Shown here piece after piece: positions 16,642 to 29,263 of a stretch of 64,000 nucleotides of DNA. The position numbers and the translations under genes are program-made. The first letter of the stretch is position 1. The number at the start of each line of letters is the position of its first letter. The notes below the pieces were generated by a model, which did no database searches, was not told where the DNA came from, and saw only the letters and a program-made list of their open reading frames with translations. The DNA comes from Streptomyces tuirus (GTDB lineage Bacteria > Actinomycetota > Actinomycetes > Streptomycetales > Streptomycetaceae): positions 5,196,001-5,260,000 of the forward strand of contig NZ_AP023439.1 in the NCBI RefSeq assembly GCF_014701095.1, read 5' to 3'.

Positions 16642-17985
16642 GTGCGTGAATACCTCCTGACGCTCTGCATCACGGCCGCGGTGACGTATCTGCTGACAGG
16701 GCCGGTACGGAAGTTCGCGATCGTGGCCGGAGCGATGCCGGAGATCCGGGCGCGTGACGTGCACCGGGAGCCCACTCCGCGCCTCGGCGGTATCGCGATG
16801 TTCTTCGGCCTGTGCGCGGGCCTGCTGGTCGCCGACCATCTGACCAATCTCAACCAGGTCTTCGAGACGTCGAACGAACCCCGGGCGCTGCTGTCCGGAG
16901 CGGCCCTGATCTGGCTGATCGGGGTGCTGGACGACAAGTTCGAGATCGACGCCCTGATCAAGCTGGGCGGCCAGATGATCGCCGCGGGCGTGATGGTCGT
17001 GCAGGGTCTGACGATCCTGTGGCTGCCGATCCCGGGCGTCGGCTCGGTCGCGCTCACCCAGTGGCAGGGCACCCTGCTCACGGTCGCGCTGGTCGTCATC
17101 ACCATCAACGCGGTCAACTTCGTCGACGGCCTGGACGGCCTCGCGGCGGGCATGGTCTGCATCGCGGCCACGGCGTTCTTCCTGTACGCCTACCGCATCT
17201 GGTACTCGTACGGCATCGAGGCCGCCGCCCCGGCCACCCTCTTCGCCGCCATCCTGATGGGCATGTGCCTGGGCTTCCTGCCGCACAACATGCACCCGGC
17301 GCGGATCTTCATGGGCGACTCGGGCTCGATGCTGATCGGTCTGGTCCTGGCCGCCGGCGCGATCTCCGTCACGGGCCAGGTCGACCCGGACGCGCTCAAC
17401 CTGTACGTCGGGTCGGAGAAGGAGGCCGTGCACCAGACGGTCCCCGTCTATATCCCGCTGCTGCTGCCGCTGACGATCATCGCGGTGCCTGCCGCCGACC
17501 TGATCCTGGCGATCGTGCGCCGGACCTGGCGCGGGCAGTCCCCGTTCGCCGCCGACCGCGGGCACCTGCACCACCGGCTGCTGGAGATCGGCCACTCGCA
17601 CAGCCGCGCGGTGCTGATCATGTACTTCTGGTCGGCGCTGATCGCCTTCGGGGCGCTCGCCTACTCGGTCAACTCGGCGTCCATGTGGATCGTGCTGGGT
17701 GTGGTGTTCCTCAGCGCGATCGGGCTGCTCCTGCTTCTGCTGCCGCGCTTCACGCCGCGCACCCCGCGCTGGATGGAGCGCTTCGTGCCGCCGCGCTACC
17801 GGCGCCGCGGTTCGGTCGCGGCCCTCTCACCCGAGGCCTCCACCCCGGCGCCGACGGACCAGTCCGTCCCGGCCGGGGCCGAGAACCGCACGCCCGTGGT
17901 GTCCGGGGTGGCCGGCGTCAATGGGGCGACCGCCATCGGACCCCGTTCGCGTCTGGCCGACCGGCGCAAGGCGGGGACAAGGTAA
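16642..17985 (+). CDS. Undecaprenyl-phosphate GlcNAc-1-phosphate transferase (WecA/TagO/MraY family)
   Basis: 447-residue polytopic membrane enzyme with about 11 predicted helices. It attaches a sugar-1-phosphate, usually GlcNAc, to undecaprenyl phosphate, starting wall glycopolymer synthesis. Conserved loops: VLDDKFEID, ITINAVNFVDGLDGLAAG (catalytic aspartates), FMGDSGSM and GHLHHRLLEIGHS. GTG 16642 has GGGGAAG just upstream; the frame is open back to 16603 but those residues are atypical. The last 75 residues are Pro/Ala-rich and cytoplasmic. The atp operon follows, so co-regulation is unlikely beyond the hairpin at 18026. Confidence 0.93.
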   Translation: MREYLLTLCITAAVTYLLTGPVRKFAIVAGAMPEIRARDVHREPTPRLGGIAMFFGLCAGLLVADHLTNLNQVFETSNEPRALLSGAALIWLIGVLDDKFEIDALIKLGGQMIAAGVMVVQGLTILWLPIPGVGSVALTQWQGTLLTVALVVITINAVNFVDGLDGLAAGMVCIAATAFFLYAYRIWYSYGIEAAAPATLFAAILMGMCLGFLPHNMHPARIFMGDSGSMLIGLVLAAGAISVTGQVDPDALNLYVGSEKEAVHQTVPVYIPLLLPLTIIAVPAADLILAIVRRTWRGQSPFAADRGHLHHRLLEIGHSHSRAVLIMYFWSALIAFGALAYSVNSASMWIVLGVVFLSAIGLLLLLLPRFTPRTPRWMERFVPPRYRRRGSVAALSPEASTPAPTDQSVPAGAENRTPVVSGVAGVNGATAIGPRSRLADRRKAGTR

Positions 17986-18025
17986 GAATCTGACGAGAGC
18001 ATTGCCAAGTCGTGGGGTGGTGATG

Positions 18026-18042
18026 GGGGTGCGAAGCACCCC
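18026..18042 (+). terminator. Short hairpin downstream of the WecA-family gene
   Basis: GGGGTGC (18026-18032), loop GAA, GCACCCC (18036-18042). It lies 41 bases after the stop and upstream of the atp promoter, so it is a plausible terminator despite lacking a T-run. Confidence 0.5.
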
Positions 18043-18097
18043 AATACCAGACATGTCGGCGCTGTTCTCGCTCAGACGCGCAAGTTCACTCTCATGT

Positions 18098-18126
18098 GTG
18101 ACAGTCCGCACACCTCCAGGTAAAGA
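18098..18126 (+). promoter_or_regulatory. Candidate promoter of the atp operon
   Basis: GTGACA (18098-18103) matches the -35 consensus at five of six positions, and TAAAGA (18121-18126) lies 17 bases further on as a weaker -10. The predicted start near 18133 would place the Rex operator immediately downstream, where binding would block transcription. Confidence 0.5.
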
Positions 18127-18140
18127 CTGCATCAAATAGT

Positions 18141-18158
18141 TTGTGATACGGTTCACGA
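18141..18158. promoter_or_regulatory. Rex operator controlling the atp operon
   Basis: TTGTGATACGGTTCACGA is an 18-bp near-palindrome that fits the Rex operator pattern TTGTGA-N5/6-TTCAC(A/G)A. Rex is the NADH/NAD+ sensing repressor, and the S. coelicolor atp operon is an established target. It lies 126 bases upstream of atpI. Confidence 0.85.
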
Positions 18159-18283
18159 GAACCCCCCGGATAGAGCCGAAGGACCGCAGTGCGACGGTCC
18201 ATTGGTGTGAGGTCTCCACTCAGCCCGGGACTACGCTCGTCCATGACGACACCCCTGCCCCCTGCGAAAGCGGAGTTGCCGCC

Positions 18284-18721
18284 ATGCCGTCCAATGACGC
18301 CCGGAACCTCTTGCAGTGCGCTGTACCCACAGCCGCTGCCGGTGCGGTCGTGGTCGCCGTCAGTGGCGTGGTTGCCGGAGGCAAGGGAGCCGTCGGAGCG
18401 GCCGTCGGCACGGTGCTGGCCATCCTCTTCATGGGGATCGGCCTGTACGTCCTCCAGTGGACGGCAAAAACGCTCCCGCAGCTGTTCCAGGCCATGGGGC
18501 TGATGCTCTATGTCGCCCAGCTGCTGCTTCTCCTGATCTTCGTCGCCCTCTTCAAGGACACCTCTCTCTTCAACGCGAAGACGTTCGCCCTCGGGCTCGT
18601 CATCGCCACCGTCGTGTGGATGGCCGCGCAGGCTCGTGCGCATATGAAGGCCAAGATCTTCTACATCGATCCGGACTCCGAGAAGAGTGAGAAGCCCGAG
18701 AAGACCGGACCGTCGTCGTGA
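18284..18721 (+). CDS. atpI: ATP synthase protein I
   Basis: 145-residue protein with four predicted membrane helices (for example AVPTAAAGAVVVAVSGVVAG and LMLYVAQLLLLLIFVALF) and a charged C-terminus ending SEKSEKPEKTGPSS. AtpI helps assemble the c-ring in other bacteria. ATG 18284 has GGAG at 18272-18275; the open frame extends to 18143 but would run through the Rex operator region. It is the first gene of the atp operon, and sequence conservation in this family is low, so position is a large part of the evidence. Confidence 0.85.
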   Translation: MPSNDARNLLQCAVPTAAAGAVVVAVSGVVAGGKGAVGAAVGTVLAILFMGIGLYVLQWTAKTLPQLFQAMGLMLYVAQLLLLLIFVALFKDTSLFNAKTFALGLVIATVVWMAAQARAHMKAKIFYIDPDSEKSEKPEKTGPSS

Positions 18722-18946
18722 CGAGTAGGGGCGCGATAAAGGGCAGTAGGAACTCCTGCTATCGTCCGGTGCCAACTGCGGCATCGCGGGCGCGGGCATG
18801 TGAGCTGACGCCTGCTCGATCGCGAGGCTCGATGCCCCCAAGCCGCCCTCACATCCGTAACACCAGTCCGGTGCCGATCCGCGGCTGCGCGCCGCGCCGA
18901 CACAACGAGGTTGCCGTACCTATGCGTCACACCGAAGGAGCCCGCG

Positions 18947-19762
18947 GTGAGTGCTGACCAGACCCAGCTCGCCTTCGACTGGAGCTGTCGGATCATGTCC
19001 GACGGGTGTGGTTTTCCGGCACCGGGCCTGCACTCGTTCCTCTTCAAGCCGATTGCCACGGTTGGAGGGTTCGAGTTCAACAAGGTGATGCTGCTCGCCC
19101 TCATCACCACCGTCCTCGTCATCGGCTTCTTCTACGCGGCCTTCGGCAAGGCCAAGGTCGTGCCGGGCAAGCTGCAGATGGTCGGTGAAGCCGGATACGA
19201 CTTCGTCCGCCGCGGCATCGTCTACGAGACCCTCGGAAAGAAGGAGGGCGAGAAGTACGTCCCCCTGATGGTCTCGCTCTTCTTCTTCATCTGGATCATG
19301 AACATCTGGTCCGTGATCCCGCTCGCGCAGTTCCCGGTCTCGTCGATCATCGCCTTCCCGGCGGTCCTCGCCGCGATCGTCTACGTGACCTGGGTCTCGC
19401 TGACCTTCAAGCGGCACGGCTTCGTCGGGTTCTTCAAGAACGTCACCGGCTACGACAAGTCGCTCGGCCCGGTGCTGCCGCTCGTCATGGTCATCGAGTT
19501 CTTCTCGAACCTGCTCGTCCGGCCGTTCACGCACGCCGTGCGACTGTTTGCGAACATGTTCGCCGGCCACCTGATGCTGGTCATGTTCACCGTCGCCTCC
19601 TGGTACCTGCTGAACAGCTGGATGATCCCGGCGGCCGGTGTCTCCTTCGTCATGACCGTCGCGATGATCGGCTTCGAACTCTTCGTGCAGGCCGTCCAGG
19701 CGTACGTCTTCGTACTCCTTGCCTGCACGTACATCCAGGGCGCTCTGGCCGAGCACCACTGA
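18947..19762 (+). CDS. atpB: F1Fo ATP synthase subunit a
   Basis: 271-residue membrane subunit that forms the proton half-channels against the c-ring. The essential arginine is in HAVRLFANMFAGH. Five or six helices are evident, such as YVPLMVSLFFFIWIMNIWSV. GTG 18947 was chosen because AAGGAG (18935-18940) lies six bases before it; a TTG at 18911 in the same frame has no such site. A 225-base gap separates it from atpI. Confidence 0.96.
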   Translation: MSADQTQLAFDWSCRIMSDGCGFPAPGLHSFLFKPIATVGGFEFNKVMLLALITTVLVIGFFYAAFGKAKVVPGKLQMVGEAGYDFVRRGIVYETLGKKEGEKYVPLMVSLFFFIWIMNIWSVIPLAQFPVSSIIAFPAVLAAIVYVTWVSLTFKRHGFVGFFKNVTGYDKSLGPVLPLVMVIEFFSNLLVRPFTHAVRLFANMFAGHLMLVMFTVASWYLLNSWMIPAAGVSFVMTVAMIGFELFVQAVQAYVFVLLACTYIQGALAEHH

Positions 19763-20077
<315 letters not shown>

Positions 20078-20115
20078 TCACCGCTTACTGACACGCATCG
20101 ACGAAAGGCACTGAT

Positions 20116-20664
20116 GTGATCGCCAACCTGGTGCAGCTGGCGGCCGAGGAAGAGCAGAACCCGCTCATTCCTCCGGGCCCCGAGCTGCTCATCGGCACCA
20201 TCGCCTTCGCCATCGTGTTCTTCTTCTTCTGGAAGAAGCTGCTTCCGAACATCAACAAGGTTCTGGAGGAGCGCCGCGCGGCGATCGAAGGCGGTATCGA
20301 AGAGGCCGAGACCATGAAGGTCGAGGCCCAGAGCGTCCTTGAGCAGTACAAGGCACAGCTCGCCGAGGCCCGGCACGAGGCCGCGCGCCTGCGCCAGGAG
20401 GCGCAGGAGCAGGGCGCCACGCTCATCGCCGAGATGCGGGCCGAGGGCCAGCGTCAGCGCGAGGAGATCGTCGCCGCCGGCCACGCCCAGATCGAGGCCG
20501 ACCGCAAGGCCGCCGCTTCCGCGCTGCGCCAGGACGTCGGCAAGCTCGCCACCGAACTGGCCGGCAAGCTCGTCGGCGAGTCCCTCGAGGACCACGCCCG
20601 CCAGAGCCGCGTGATCGACCGGTTCCTCGACGAGCTCGAGGAGAAGGCCGAGGCCGGGCGATGA
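20116..20664 (+). CDS. atpF: F1Fo ATP synthase subunit b
   Basis: 182-residue peripheral stalk subunit. One membrane helix (about residues 22-42, LLIGTIAFAIVFFFFWKKL) leads into a long charged helix rich in Glu, Gln, Arg and Ala that dimerises along the F1 head. The start is GTG 20116 with GAAAGG upstream. Its stop overlaps the atpH start by four bases, so translation is probably coupled. Confidence 0.95.
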   Translation: MIANLVQLAAEEEQNPLIPPGPELLIGTIAFAIVFFFFWKKLLPNINKVLEERRAAIEGGIEEAETMKVEAQSVLEQYKAQLAEARHEAARLRQEAQEQGATLIAEMRAEGQRQREEIVAAGHAQIEADRKAAASALRQDVGKLATELAGKLVGESLEDHARQSRVIDRFLDELEEKAEAGR

Positions 20665-21476
20665 ACGGAGCGAGCCGCGAGGCCCTGGCAGCCGCACGTG
20701 AGCGTCTCGACGCGCTGACGGACTCCACGTCCGTGGACGCCGCGCAGCTCGCCGACGAGCTGGCCGCCGTCACCGCGCTGCTCGACCGCGAGGTGTCGCT
20801 GCGTCGGGTCCTCACCGACCCGGCGCAGCCCGCAGAGGCCAAGGCAGAGCTGGTCCAGCGCCTGATCGGCACCCAGGTCAGCGGCGCCGCCGCCGACCTG
20901 GTGGCCGGCATGGTGCGCTCGCGCTGGTCGCAGTCCCGCGACCTGGTGGACGCGCTGGAGCAGCTGGCCGACATCGCCGACCTCACGGCCGCCCAGCAGG
21001 CGGACAAGCTCGACGACGTCGAGGACGAGCTGTTCCGGTTCGGCCGGATCGTCTCCGGCAGCGCCGAGCTGCGCGCCGCGCTGACCGACCGCAAGGCCAC
21101 CGCCTCGGCCAAGAGCGAGCTGCTGCGCAACCTCCTCGGCTCACGGGCGCAGCCGACCACCGTGCGTCTGGTCACGCGCCTTGTGACCGCGCCGCGGGGA
21201 CGTAGCCTGGAGTCGGGACTCGAGTCCCTGTCCAAGCTCGCCGCCGAGCGCCGGGACCGCATGGTGGCCATCGTCACCTCGGCGGTGCCGCTGAGCGACA
21301 CGCAGAAGCAGCGCCTGGGCGCCGCCCTCGCGAAGCTCTACGGCCGCGCGATGCACCTCAACCTGGACGTGGACCCCGAGATCATCGGCGGAATCCGGGT
21401 GCAGGTCGGCGACGAGGTGATCAACGGCTCCCTCGCGGACCGCATCGAGGACGCCAGCCGCCGGCTCGCCGGCTGA
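20661..21476 (+). CDS. atpH: F1Fo ATP synthase subunit delta
   Basis: 271-residue peripheral stalk subunit joining the b dimer to the top of F1. The C-terminal OSCP-type segment is conserved: [20 protein letters not shown] and [20 protein letters not shown]. It is about 90 residues longer than E. coli delta because of an N-terminal extension found in actinobacteria. ATG 20661 overlaps the end of atpF. Confidence 0.94.
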   Translation: MNGASREALAAARERLDALTDSTSVDAAQLADELAAVTALLDREVSLRRVLTDPAQPAEAKAELVQRLIGTQVSGAAADLVAGMVRSRWSQSRDLVDALEQLADIADLTAAQQADKLDDVEDELFRFGRIVSGSAELRAALTDRKATASAKSELLRNLLGSRAQPTTVRLVTRLVTAPRGRSLESGLESLSKLAAERRDRMVAIVTSAVPLSDTQKQRLGAALAKLYGRAMHLNLDVDPEIIGGIRVQVGDEVINGSLADRIEDASRRLAG

Positions 21477-21516
21477 GCAGCAACTCAATAGGCACAACGT
21501 ACTTACGACGGCCCTG

Positions 21517-21578
21517 GTTGGGCCGTGCAGAAGAATCCTGGGGGTCAACCCCAGACCCCAAGAAACTTCGGGCCCAAC
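21517..21578 (+). promoter_or_regulatory. Structured leader between atpH and atpA
   Basis: An outer stem GTTGGGCC (21517-21524) and GGCCCAAC (21571-21578) encloses an inner hairpin CTGGGG (21538-21543) and CCCCAG (21549-21554) followed by ACCCC. AAGGAG of the atpA ribosome site begins at the last base of the outer stem. The folded element may tune atpA translation or processing of the atp mRNA. Confidence 0.6.
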
Positions 21579-21598
21579 AAGGAGAGCAGGGAACCCAG

Positions 21599-23188
21599 AT
21601 GGCGGAGCTCACGATCCGGCCGGAGGAGATCCGGGACGCGCTGGAGAACTTCGTCCAGGCGTACAAGCCGGACGCGGCCTCGCGCGAGGAGGTCGGTACG
21701 GTCACCTTTGCCGGCGACGGCATCGCGAAGGTCGAGGGCCTGCCCTCGACCATGGCCAACGAGCTGCTGAAGTTCGAGGACGGCACCCTCGGCCTCGCCC
21801 TCAACCTCGAGGAGCGCGAGATCGGTGCCATCGTCCTCGGCGAGTTCAGCGGCGTCGAGGAGGGTCAGCCGGTGCAGCGCACCGGTGAGGTTCTCTCCGT
21901 CGCGGTGGGCGAGGGCTACCTCGGCCGCGTGGTGGACCCCCTCGGCAACCCGATCGACGGCCTCGGCGAGATCGAGACCGAGGACCGCCGCGCCCTGGAG
22001 CTGCAGGCTCCGGGCGTCATGGTCCGCAAGTCGGTGCACGAGCCGATGGAGACGGGCTACAAGGCCGTCGACGCGATGACCCCGATCGGCCGTGGCCAGC
22101 GTCAGCTGATCATCGGTGACCGCCAGACCGGCAAGACCGCCCTGGCCGTCGACACCATCATCAACCAGCGCGACAACTGGCGCTCGGGCGACCCGAACAA
22201 GCAGGTCCGCTGCATCTACGTCGCCATCGGCCAGAAGGGCTCCACCATCGCCGGCGTGCGCGGCGCTCTGGAGGAGGCCGGCGCGCTGGAGTACACGACC
22301 ATCGTCGCCGCCCCGGCGTCCGACCCGGCCGGCTTCAAGTACCTGGCGCCGTACACCGGTTCGGCCATCGGCCAGCACTGGATGTACCAGGGCAAGCACG
22401 TCCTGATCGTCTTCGACGACCTGTCGAAGCAGGCCGACGCCTACCGCGCCGTGTCGCTGCTGCTGCGCCGCCCGCCGGGCCGTGAGGCCTACCCGGGTGA
22501 CGTCTTCTACCTGCACTCCCGTCTGCTGGAGCGCTGCGCCAAGCTCTCCGACGAGATGGGTGCCGGTTCGATGACCGGTCTGCCGATCGTCGAGACGAAG
22601 GCCAACGACGTCTCGGCGTTCATCCCGACCAACGTCATCTCCATCACCGACGGCCAGTGCTTCCTGGAGTCGGACCTGTTCAACGCCGGTCAGCGCCCCG
22701 CGCTGAACGTCGGTATCTCCGTCTCCCGAGTCGGTGGTTCCGCGCAGCACAAGGCGATGAAGCAGGTCTCCGGCCGTCTGCGCGTGGACCTCGCCCAGTT
22801 CCGTGAGCTGGAGGCGTTCGCCGCCTTCGGTTCCGACCTGGACGCCGCGTCGAAGGCGCAGCTGGAGCGTGGTCAGCGCATGGTCGAGCTGCTGAAGCAG
22901 CCGCAGTACCAGCCGATGGCCACCGAGGACCAGGTCGTCTCCGTCTGGGCCGGCACCACCGGCAAGATGGACGACGTCCCCGTCGCCGACATCCGCCGCT
23001 TCGAGAAGGAGCTGCTGGAGTACCTGCACCGCAAGGAGCAGGGCCTGATGACCTCCATCCGCGAGGGCGGCAAGATGTCCGACGACACGCTTCAGGCCCT
23101 CGCCGACGCCATCGCGGAGTTCAAGAAGCAGTTCGAGACCTCCGACGGCAAGCTGCTCGGCGAGGACACCCCGGCTGCCGGCAAGTGA
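21599..23188 (+). CDS. atpA: F1Fo ATP synthase subunit alpha
   Basis: 529-residue non-catalytic nucleotide-binding subunit of the F1 hexamer. The P-loop reads [13 protein letters not shown], and [15 protein letters not shown] is the conserved alpha signature. ATG 21599 begins [18 protein letters not shown]; the frame stays open upstream to 21518 through the hairpin region but lacks family similarity there. Length is normal, with a slightly extended C-terminus. Confidence 0.98.
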   Translation: MAELTIRPEEIRDALENFVQAYKPDAASREEVGTVTFAGDGIAKVEGLPSTMANELLKFEDGTLGLALNLEEREIGAIVLGEFSGVEEGQPVQRTGEVLSVAVGEGYLGRVVDPLGNPIDGLGEIETEDRRALELQAPGVMVRKSVHEPMETGYKAVDAMTPIGRGQRQLIIGDRQTGKTALAVDTIINQRDNWRSGDPNKQVRCIYVAIGQKGSTIAGVRGALEEAGALEYTTIVAAPASDPAGFKYLAPYTGSAIGQHWMYQGKHVLIVFDDLSKQADAYRAVSLLLRRPPGREAYPGDVFYLHSRLLERCAKLSDEMGAGSMTGLPIVETKANDVSAFIPTNVISITDGQCFLESDLFNAGQRPALNVGISVSRVGGSAQHKAMKQVSGRLRVDLAQFRELEAFAAFGSDLDAASKAQLERGQRMVELLKQPQYQPMATEDQVVSVWAGTTGKMDDVPVADIRRFEKELLEYLHRKEQGLMTSIREGGKMSDDTLQALADAIAEFKKQFETSDGKLLGEDTPAAGK

Positions 23189-23208
23189 CGACGGAAGGGA
23201 CCTGACTC

Positions 23209-24126
23209 ATGGGAGCCCAGCTCCGGGTCTACAAGCGTCGCATCCGATCCGTCTCCGCGACCAAGAAGATCACGAAGGCGATGGAGATGATCGCCGCCTC
23301 GCGCGTCGTCAAGGCGCAGCGCAAGGTGACGGCCTCCACCCCGTATGCGACCGAGCTCACCCGCGCGGTCACGGCGGTCGCCGGCGGATCCAACACCAGG
23401 CATCCGCTGACGACGGAGCCGGAGAACCCGACCCGTGCCGCGGTCCTGCTCCTCACGAGCGACCGCGGTCTGGCCGGCGCCTTCAACTCCAACGCCATCA
23501 AGGCCGCGGAGAAGCTCACGGCCGAGCTCGAGGCCGCGGGCAAGGAGGTCGTCAACTACATCGTCGGCCGCCGTGGTGTCGCCCACTACAACTTCCGCGA
23601 GCGCAAGATCGCGGAGTCGTTCACGGGCTTCACCGATGAGCCGTCGTACGCGGACGCCAAGAAGGTCGCGGCCCCGCTGATCGAGGCGATCGAGACGGAG
23701 ACGGCCGAGGGCGGCGTGGACGAGCTCCACATCGTCTACACCGAGTTCGTGTCGATGATGACGCAGACGGCGATCGAGGCCCGGCTGCTGCCGCTCAGCC
23801 TCGACGAGGTTGCGGCGGAGGCCAAGCCCAAGGGCGAGATCCTCCCGCTGTTCGACTTCGAGCCCTCGGCGGAGGACGTCCTCGACGCCCTGCTGCCGCG
23901 CTACGTCGAGAGCCGTGTCTACAACGCGCTGCTTCAGTCGGCCGCCTCCAAGCACGCCGCCACGCGGCGCGCGATGAAGTCGGCCACCGACAACGCCGGA
24001 GAGCTCATCGAGACGCTCACCCGGCTTGCCAACCAGGCCCGCCAGGCCGAAATCACCCAGGAAATCAGCGAGATCGTCGGTGGCGCGAGTGCCCTGGCCG
24101 ACGCGACCGCGGGGAGTGACCGATAA
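23209..24126 (+). CDS. atpG: F1Fo ATP synthase subunit gamma
   Basis: 305-residue central shaft. The N-terminal helix ([20 protein letters not shown]) and the C-terminal helix ([20 protein letters not shown]) form the coiled-coil axle. [13 protein letters not shown] is the family signature in the middle. Its TAA is directly followed by the atpD ATG with no gap, consistent with coupled translation. Confidence 0.97.
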   Translation: MGAQLRVYKRRIRSVSATKKITKAMEMIAASRVVKAQRKVTASTPYATELTRAVTAVAGGSNTRHPLTTEPENPTRAAVLLLTSDRGLAGAFNSNAIKAAEKLTAELEAAGKEVVNYIVGRRGVAHYNFRERKIAESFTGFTDEPSYADAKKVAAPLIEAIETETAEGGVDELHIVYTEFVSMMTQTAIEARLLPLSLDEVAAEAKPKGEILPLFDFEPSAEDVLDALLPRYVESRVYNALLQSAASKHAATRRAMKSATDNAGELIETLTRLANQARQAEITQEISEIVGGASALADATAGSDR

Positions 24127-25563
<1,437 letters not shown>

Positions 25564-25579
25564 GCCCCGTGCTCGTCGG

Positions 25580-25605
25580 AGGGGGCGGGGTTCGTCCCGC
25601 CCCCT
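25580..25605 (+). terminator. Hairpin between atpD and atpC
   Basis: AGGGGGCGGG (25580-25589), loop GTTCGT, CCCGCCCCCT (25596-25605): a perfect 10-bp GC stem followed by CTGTCAC. It sits within the operon 16 bases after atpD, so it is more likely an attenuator or mRNA 3' stabiliser than the operon end. Confidence 0.65.
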
Positions 25606-25674
25606 CTGTCACGCCTACTAGACTTGTAACCAACACCCGGCACTCCCGCCGGGTGGTGACCCGAGGAGCCACCC

Positions 25675-26052
25675 TTGGCTGCTGAGCTGCACGTCGCGTT
25701 GGTCGCGGCCGACCGTGAGGTCTGGTCCGGCCAGGCCACCCTGGTCGTCGCGCGCACCACGTCCGGCGACATCGGCGTCATGCCCGGTCACCAGCCGCTG
25801 CTCGGTGTGCTGGAATCGGGCCCGGTGACCATCCGTACGAGCGAGGGCGGGACGGTCGTCGCCGCTGTGCACGGCGGATTCATCTCGTTCGCGGACGACA
25901 AGCTCTCGCTCCTGGCGGAGGTCGCGGAGCTGGCGGACGAGATCGATGTCCAGCGCGCGGAGCAGGAGCTCGAGCGTGCGAAGGCGGAGGACGACGCGGA
26001 CGCCCAGCGCCGCGCGGACGTCCGTCTGCGGGCTGCCACGGCGGCGCGCTGA
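25675..26052 (+). CDS. atpC: F1Fo ATP synthase subunit epsilon
   Basis: 125-residue rotor subunit that regulates ATP hydrolysis. The N-terminal beta-sandwich contains GDIGVMPGHQPLLGVL; the C-terminal part is a charged helix pair. The start is TTG at 25675 with GAGGAG upstream. It is separated from atpD by 111 bases that include a strong hairpin, so its expression may be lower than that of its neighbours, as suits a subunit present once per complex. Confidence 0.94.
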   Translation: MAAELHVALVAADREVWSGQATLVVARTTSGDIGVMPGHQPLLGVLESGPVTIRTSEGGTVVAAVHGGFISFADDKLSLLAEVAELADEIDVQRAEQELERAKAEDDADAQRRADVRLRAATAAR

Positions 26053-26078
26053 CCCCGTCCGCCGTGTGATGACGTCAC

Positions 26079-26125
26079 TCAGCCGCGGCTGGGTACCGGA
26101 GAGATCCGGACCCCGCCGCGGCTGA
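26079..26125 (+). terminator. Terminator of the atp operon
   Basis: TCAGCCGCGG (26079-26088) pairs with CCGCGGCTGA (26116-26125), and the inner GGGT/CCGG segments extend the stem. A TTTTT run follows at 26141-26145. Confidence 0.7.
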
Positions 26126-26182
26126 GGCGGATGTGGGTGATTTTTACGTTCCGTTACCTAGGAGACGAGGAGGTCGGTGTCG

Positions 26183-26629
26183 ATGGTCCTCGCTCTGACT
26201 GTGTGCGGAATCGTGGTGGCCCTCGTGGTGGTGGGCCTGTTCGTCTTCGGCCTGCGCCGCCGGCTGATCCAGCGGTCGGGCGGCACGTTCGACGCCAGCC
26301 TGCGCTGGGACGCCCCCGCCGAGGGTGACACCAACGGCAAGGGCTGGGCGTACGGGGTGGCCCGCTACAACGGCGACCGGGTCGAGTGGTACCGCGTCTT
26401 CTCGTACTCGCCGCGTCCGCGCCGTGTCCTGGAGCGTTCCGCGATCGAGGTGGTCGGCCGTCGCGTGCCGGAGGGCGAGGAGGAGCTGGCGTTGCTCTCC
26501 GACCATGTGATCCTGGCCTGTCTGCACCGGGGCACGCGTCTGGAACTGGCGATGAGCGAAGACGCGCTGACCGGTTTCCTCGCGTGGCTGGAAGCAGCCC
26601 CGCCTGGTCAGCGCGTCAATGTCGCTTAG
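26183..26629 (+). CDS. DUF2550 membrane protein
   Basis: 148-residue protein with one N-terminal membrane helix (LALTVCGIVVALVVVGLFVF) and a soluble domain with the segments GKGWAYGVARYNGDRVEWYRVFSY and LERSAIEVVGRRVPEGEE, recognised as the actinobacterial DUF2550 family. Its function is unknown. ATG 26183 has GAGGAGG (26167-26173) nine bases before it; GTG 26177 in the same frame is too close to that site. The gene follows the atp operon in streptomycetes, which suggests a link with the membrane or energy state but is not evidence of function. Confidence 0.85.
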   Translation: MVLALTVCGIVVALVVVGLFVFGLRRRLIQRSGGTFDASLRWDAPAEGDTNGKGWAYGVARYNGDRVEWYRVFSYSPRPRRVLERSAIEVVGRRVPEGEEELALLSDHVILACLHRGTRLELAMSEDALTGFLAWLEAAPPGQRVNVA

Positions 26630-26664
26630 GGTCTACGACCCTTCGAACTTCTCTTTCATCCGGC

Positions 26665-28488
<1,824 letters not shown>

Positions 28489-28561
28489 GCTGCGCCTCCT
28501 TGATGGAGTTGTGGGGGCGTGACTGAGCCTCACGCCCACTCATGGTGCGGTGAGAATAGAA

Positions 28562-28594
28562 AGGTCTGGACCACCGGTCAATAGGTCTGGACCA
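28562..28594 (-). promoter_or_regulatory. Chitinase promoter direct repeats
   Basis: AGGTCTGGACCA occurs exactly twice, at 28562-28573 and 28583-28594, with start points 21 bases apart. On the coding strand of the chitinase it reads TGGTCCAGACCT, the known 12-bp direct repeat of Streptomyces chitinase promoters involved in chitin induction and glucose repression; it also resembles half of the DasR operator. The repeats lie 74-106 bases upstream of the start codon. Confidence 0.88.
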
Positions 28595-28612
28595 CCATGC
28601 CCCGGGATCGGT

Positions 28613-29263
28613 TCAGATCCCCAACTCCTGAGCCAGTACCGCCGCTTGCACCCGGCTGCGCAGCTCCAGTTTCCCCAGCAACCGGCTGACATGGGTCTTC
28701 ACGGTCGCCTCGGCCATGTCCAGCCGCTCCGCGATGCCCGCGTTGGACAGGCCCTCGCCCACGCAGGCCAGCACTTCCCGCTCGCGCCGGGTGAGCCGGT
28801 CCAGCACGGCCGGATCGGCCGCCGGCTCACGGGCCGGCTTCGCGGCGAACTCCGCGATCAGCCGCCGCGTGACCGCCGGGGCGATCAGCCCCTCCCCGCG
28901 CCCGACCGTCCGCACCGCCTCCAGCAGCTCCCGCGCCTCGGTGTTCTTCAGCAGGAAGCCCGACGCACCCGCCCGCAGCGCCCCGAAGACGTACTCGTCG
29001 AGGTCGAAGGTGGTCAGCACCAGCACGTCGGCGAGCCGCTCCGCCACGACCTGCCGGGTCGCCGACACCCCGTCCAGACGCGGCATCTGAACGTCCATCA
29101 GCACCAGGTCCGGCCGCAGCTCCCGGGCCAGCGCCACCGCCCGCTCACCGTCCGCCGCCTCGCCGACCACCTCGATGTCGGGAGCGCTGCCCAGGATGAG
29201 CACCAGGCCGGCGCGGACGGCGGACTGGTCCTCGGCGACCAGGACCCGGACGGGCGAGCTCAT
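28613..29263 (-). CDS. chiR: NarL/LuxR-family response regulator, ChiR type
   Basis: 216-residue two-component regulator. The receiver domain has the phospho-acceptor in LVLMDVQMPRLDG and the conserved lysine in GFLLKNTEA. The C-terminal LuxR helix-turn-helix reads LTRREREVLACVGEGLSNAGIAERL. It overlaps the kinase gene by four bases. Gene order kinase-regulator-chitinase on one strand, with the chitinase repeats directly after this gene, matches the chiS-chiR-chiC arrangement known in S. coelicolor, so the likely target is the chitinase. Confidence 0.88.
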   Translation of the reverse strand: MSSPVRVLVAEDQSAVRAGLVLILGSAPDIEVVGEAADGERAVALARELRPDLVLMDVQMPRLDGVSATRQVVAERLADVLVLTTFDLDEYVFGALRAGASGFLLKNTEARELLEAVRTVGRGEGLIAPAVTRRLIAEFAAKPAREPAADPAVLDRLTRREREVLACVGEGLSNAGIAERLDMAEATVKTHVSRLLGKLELRSRVQAAVLAQELGI

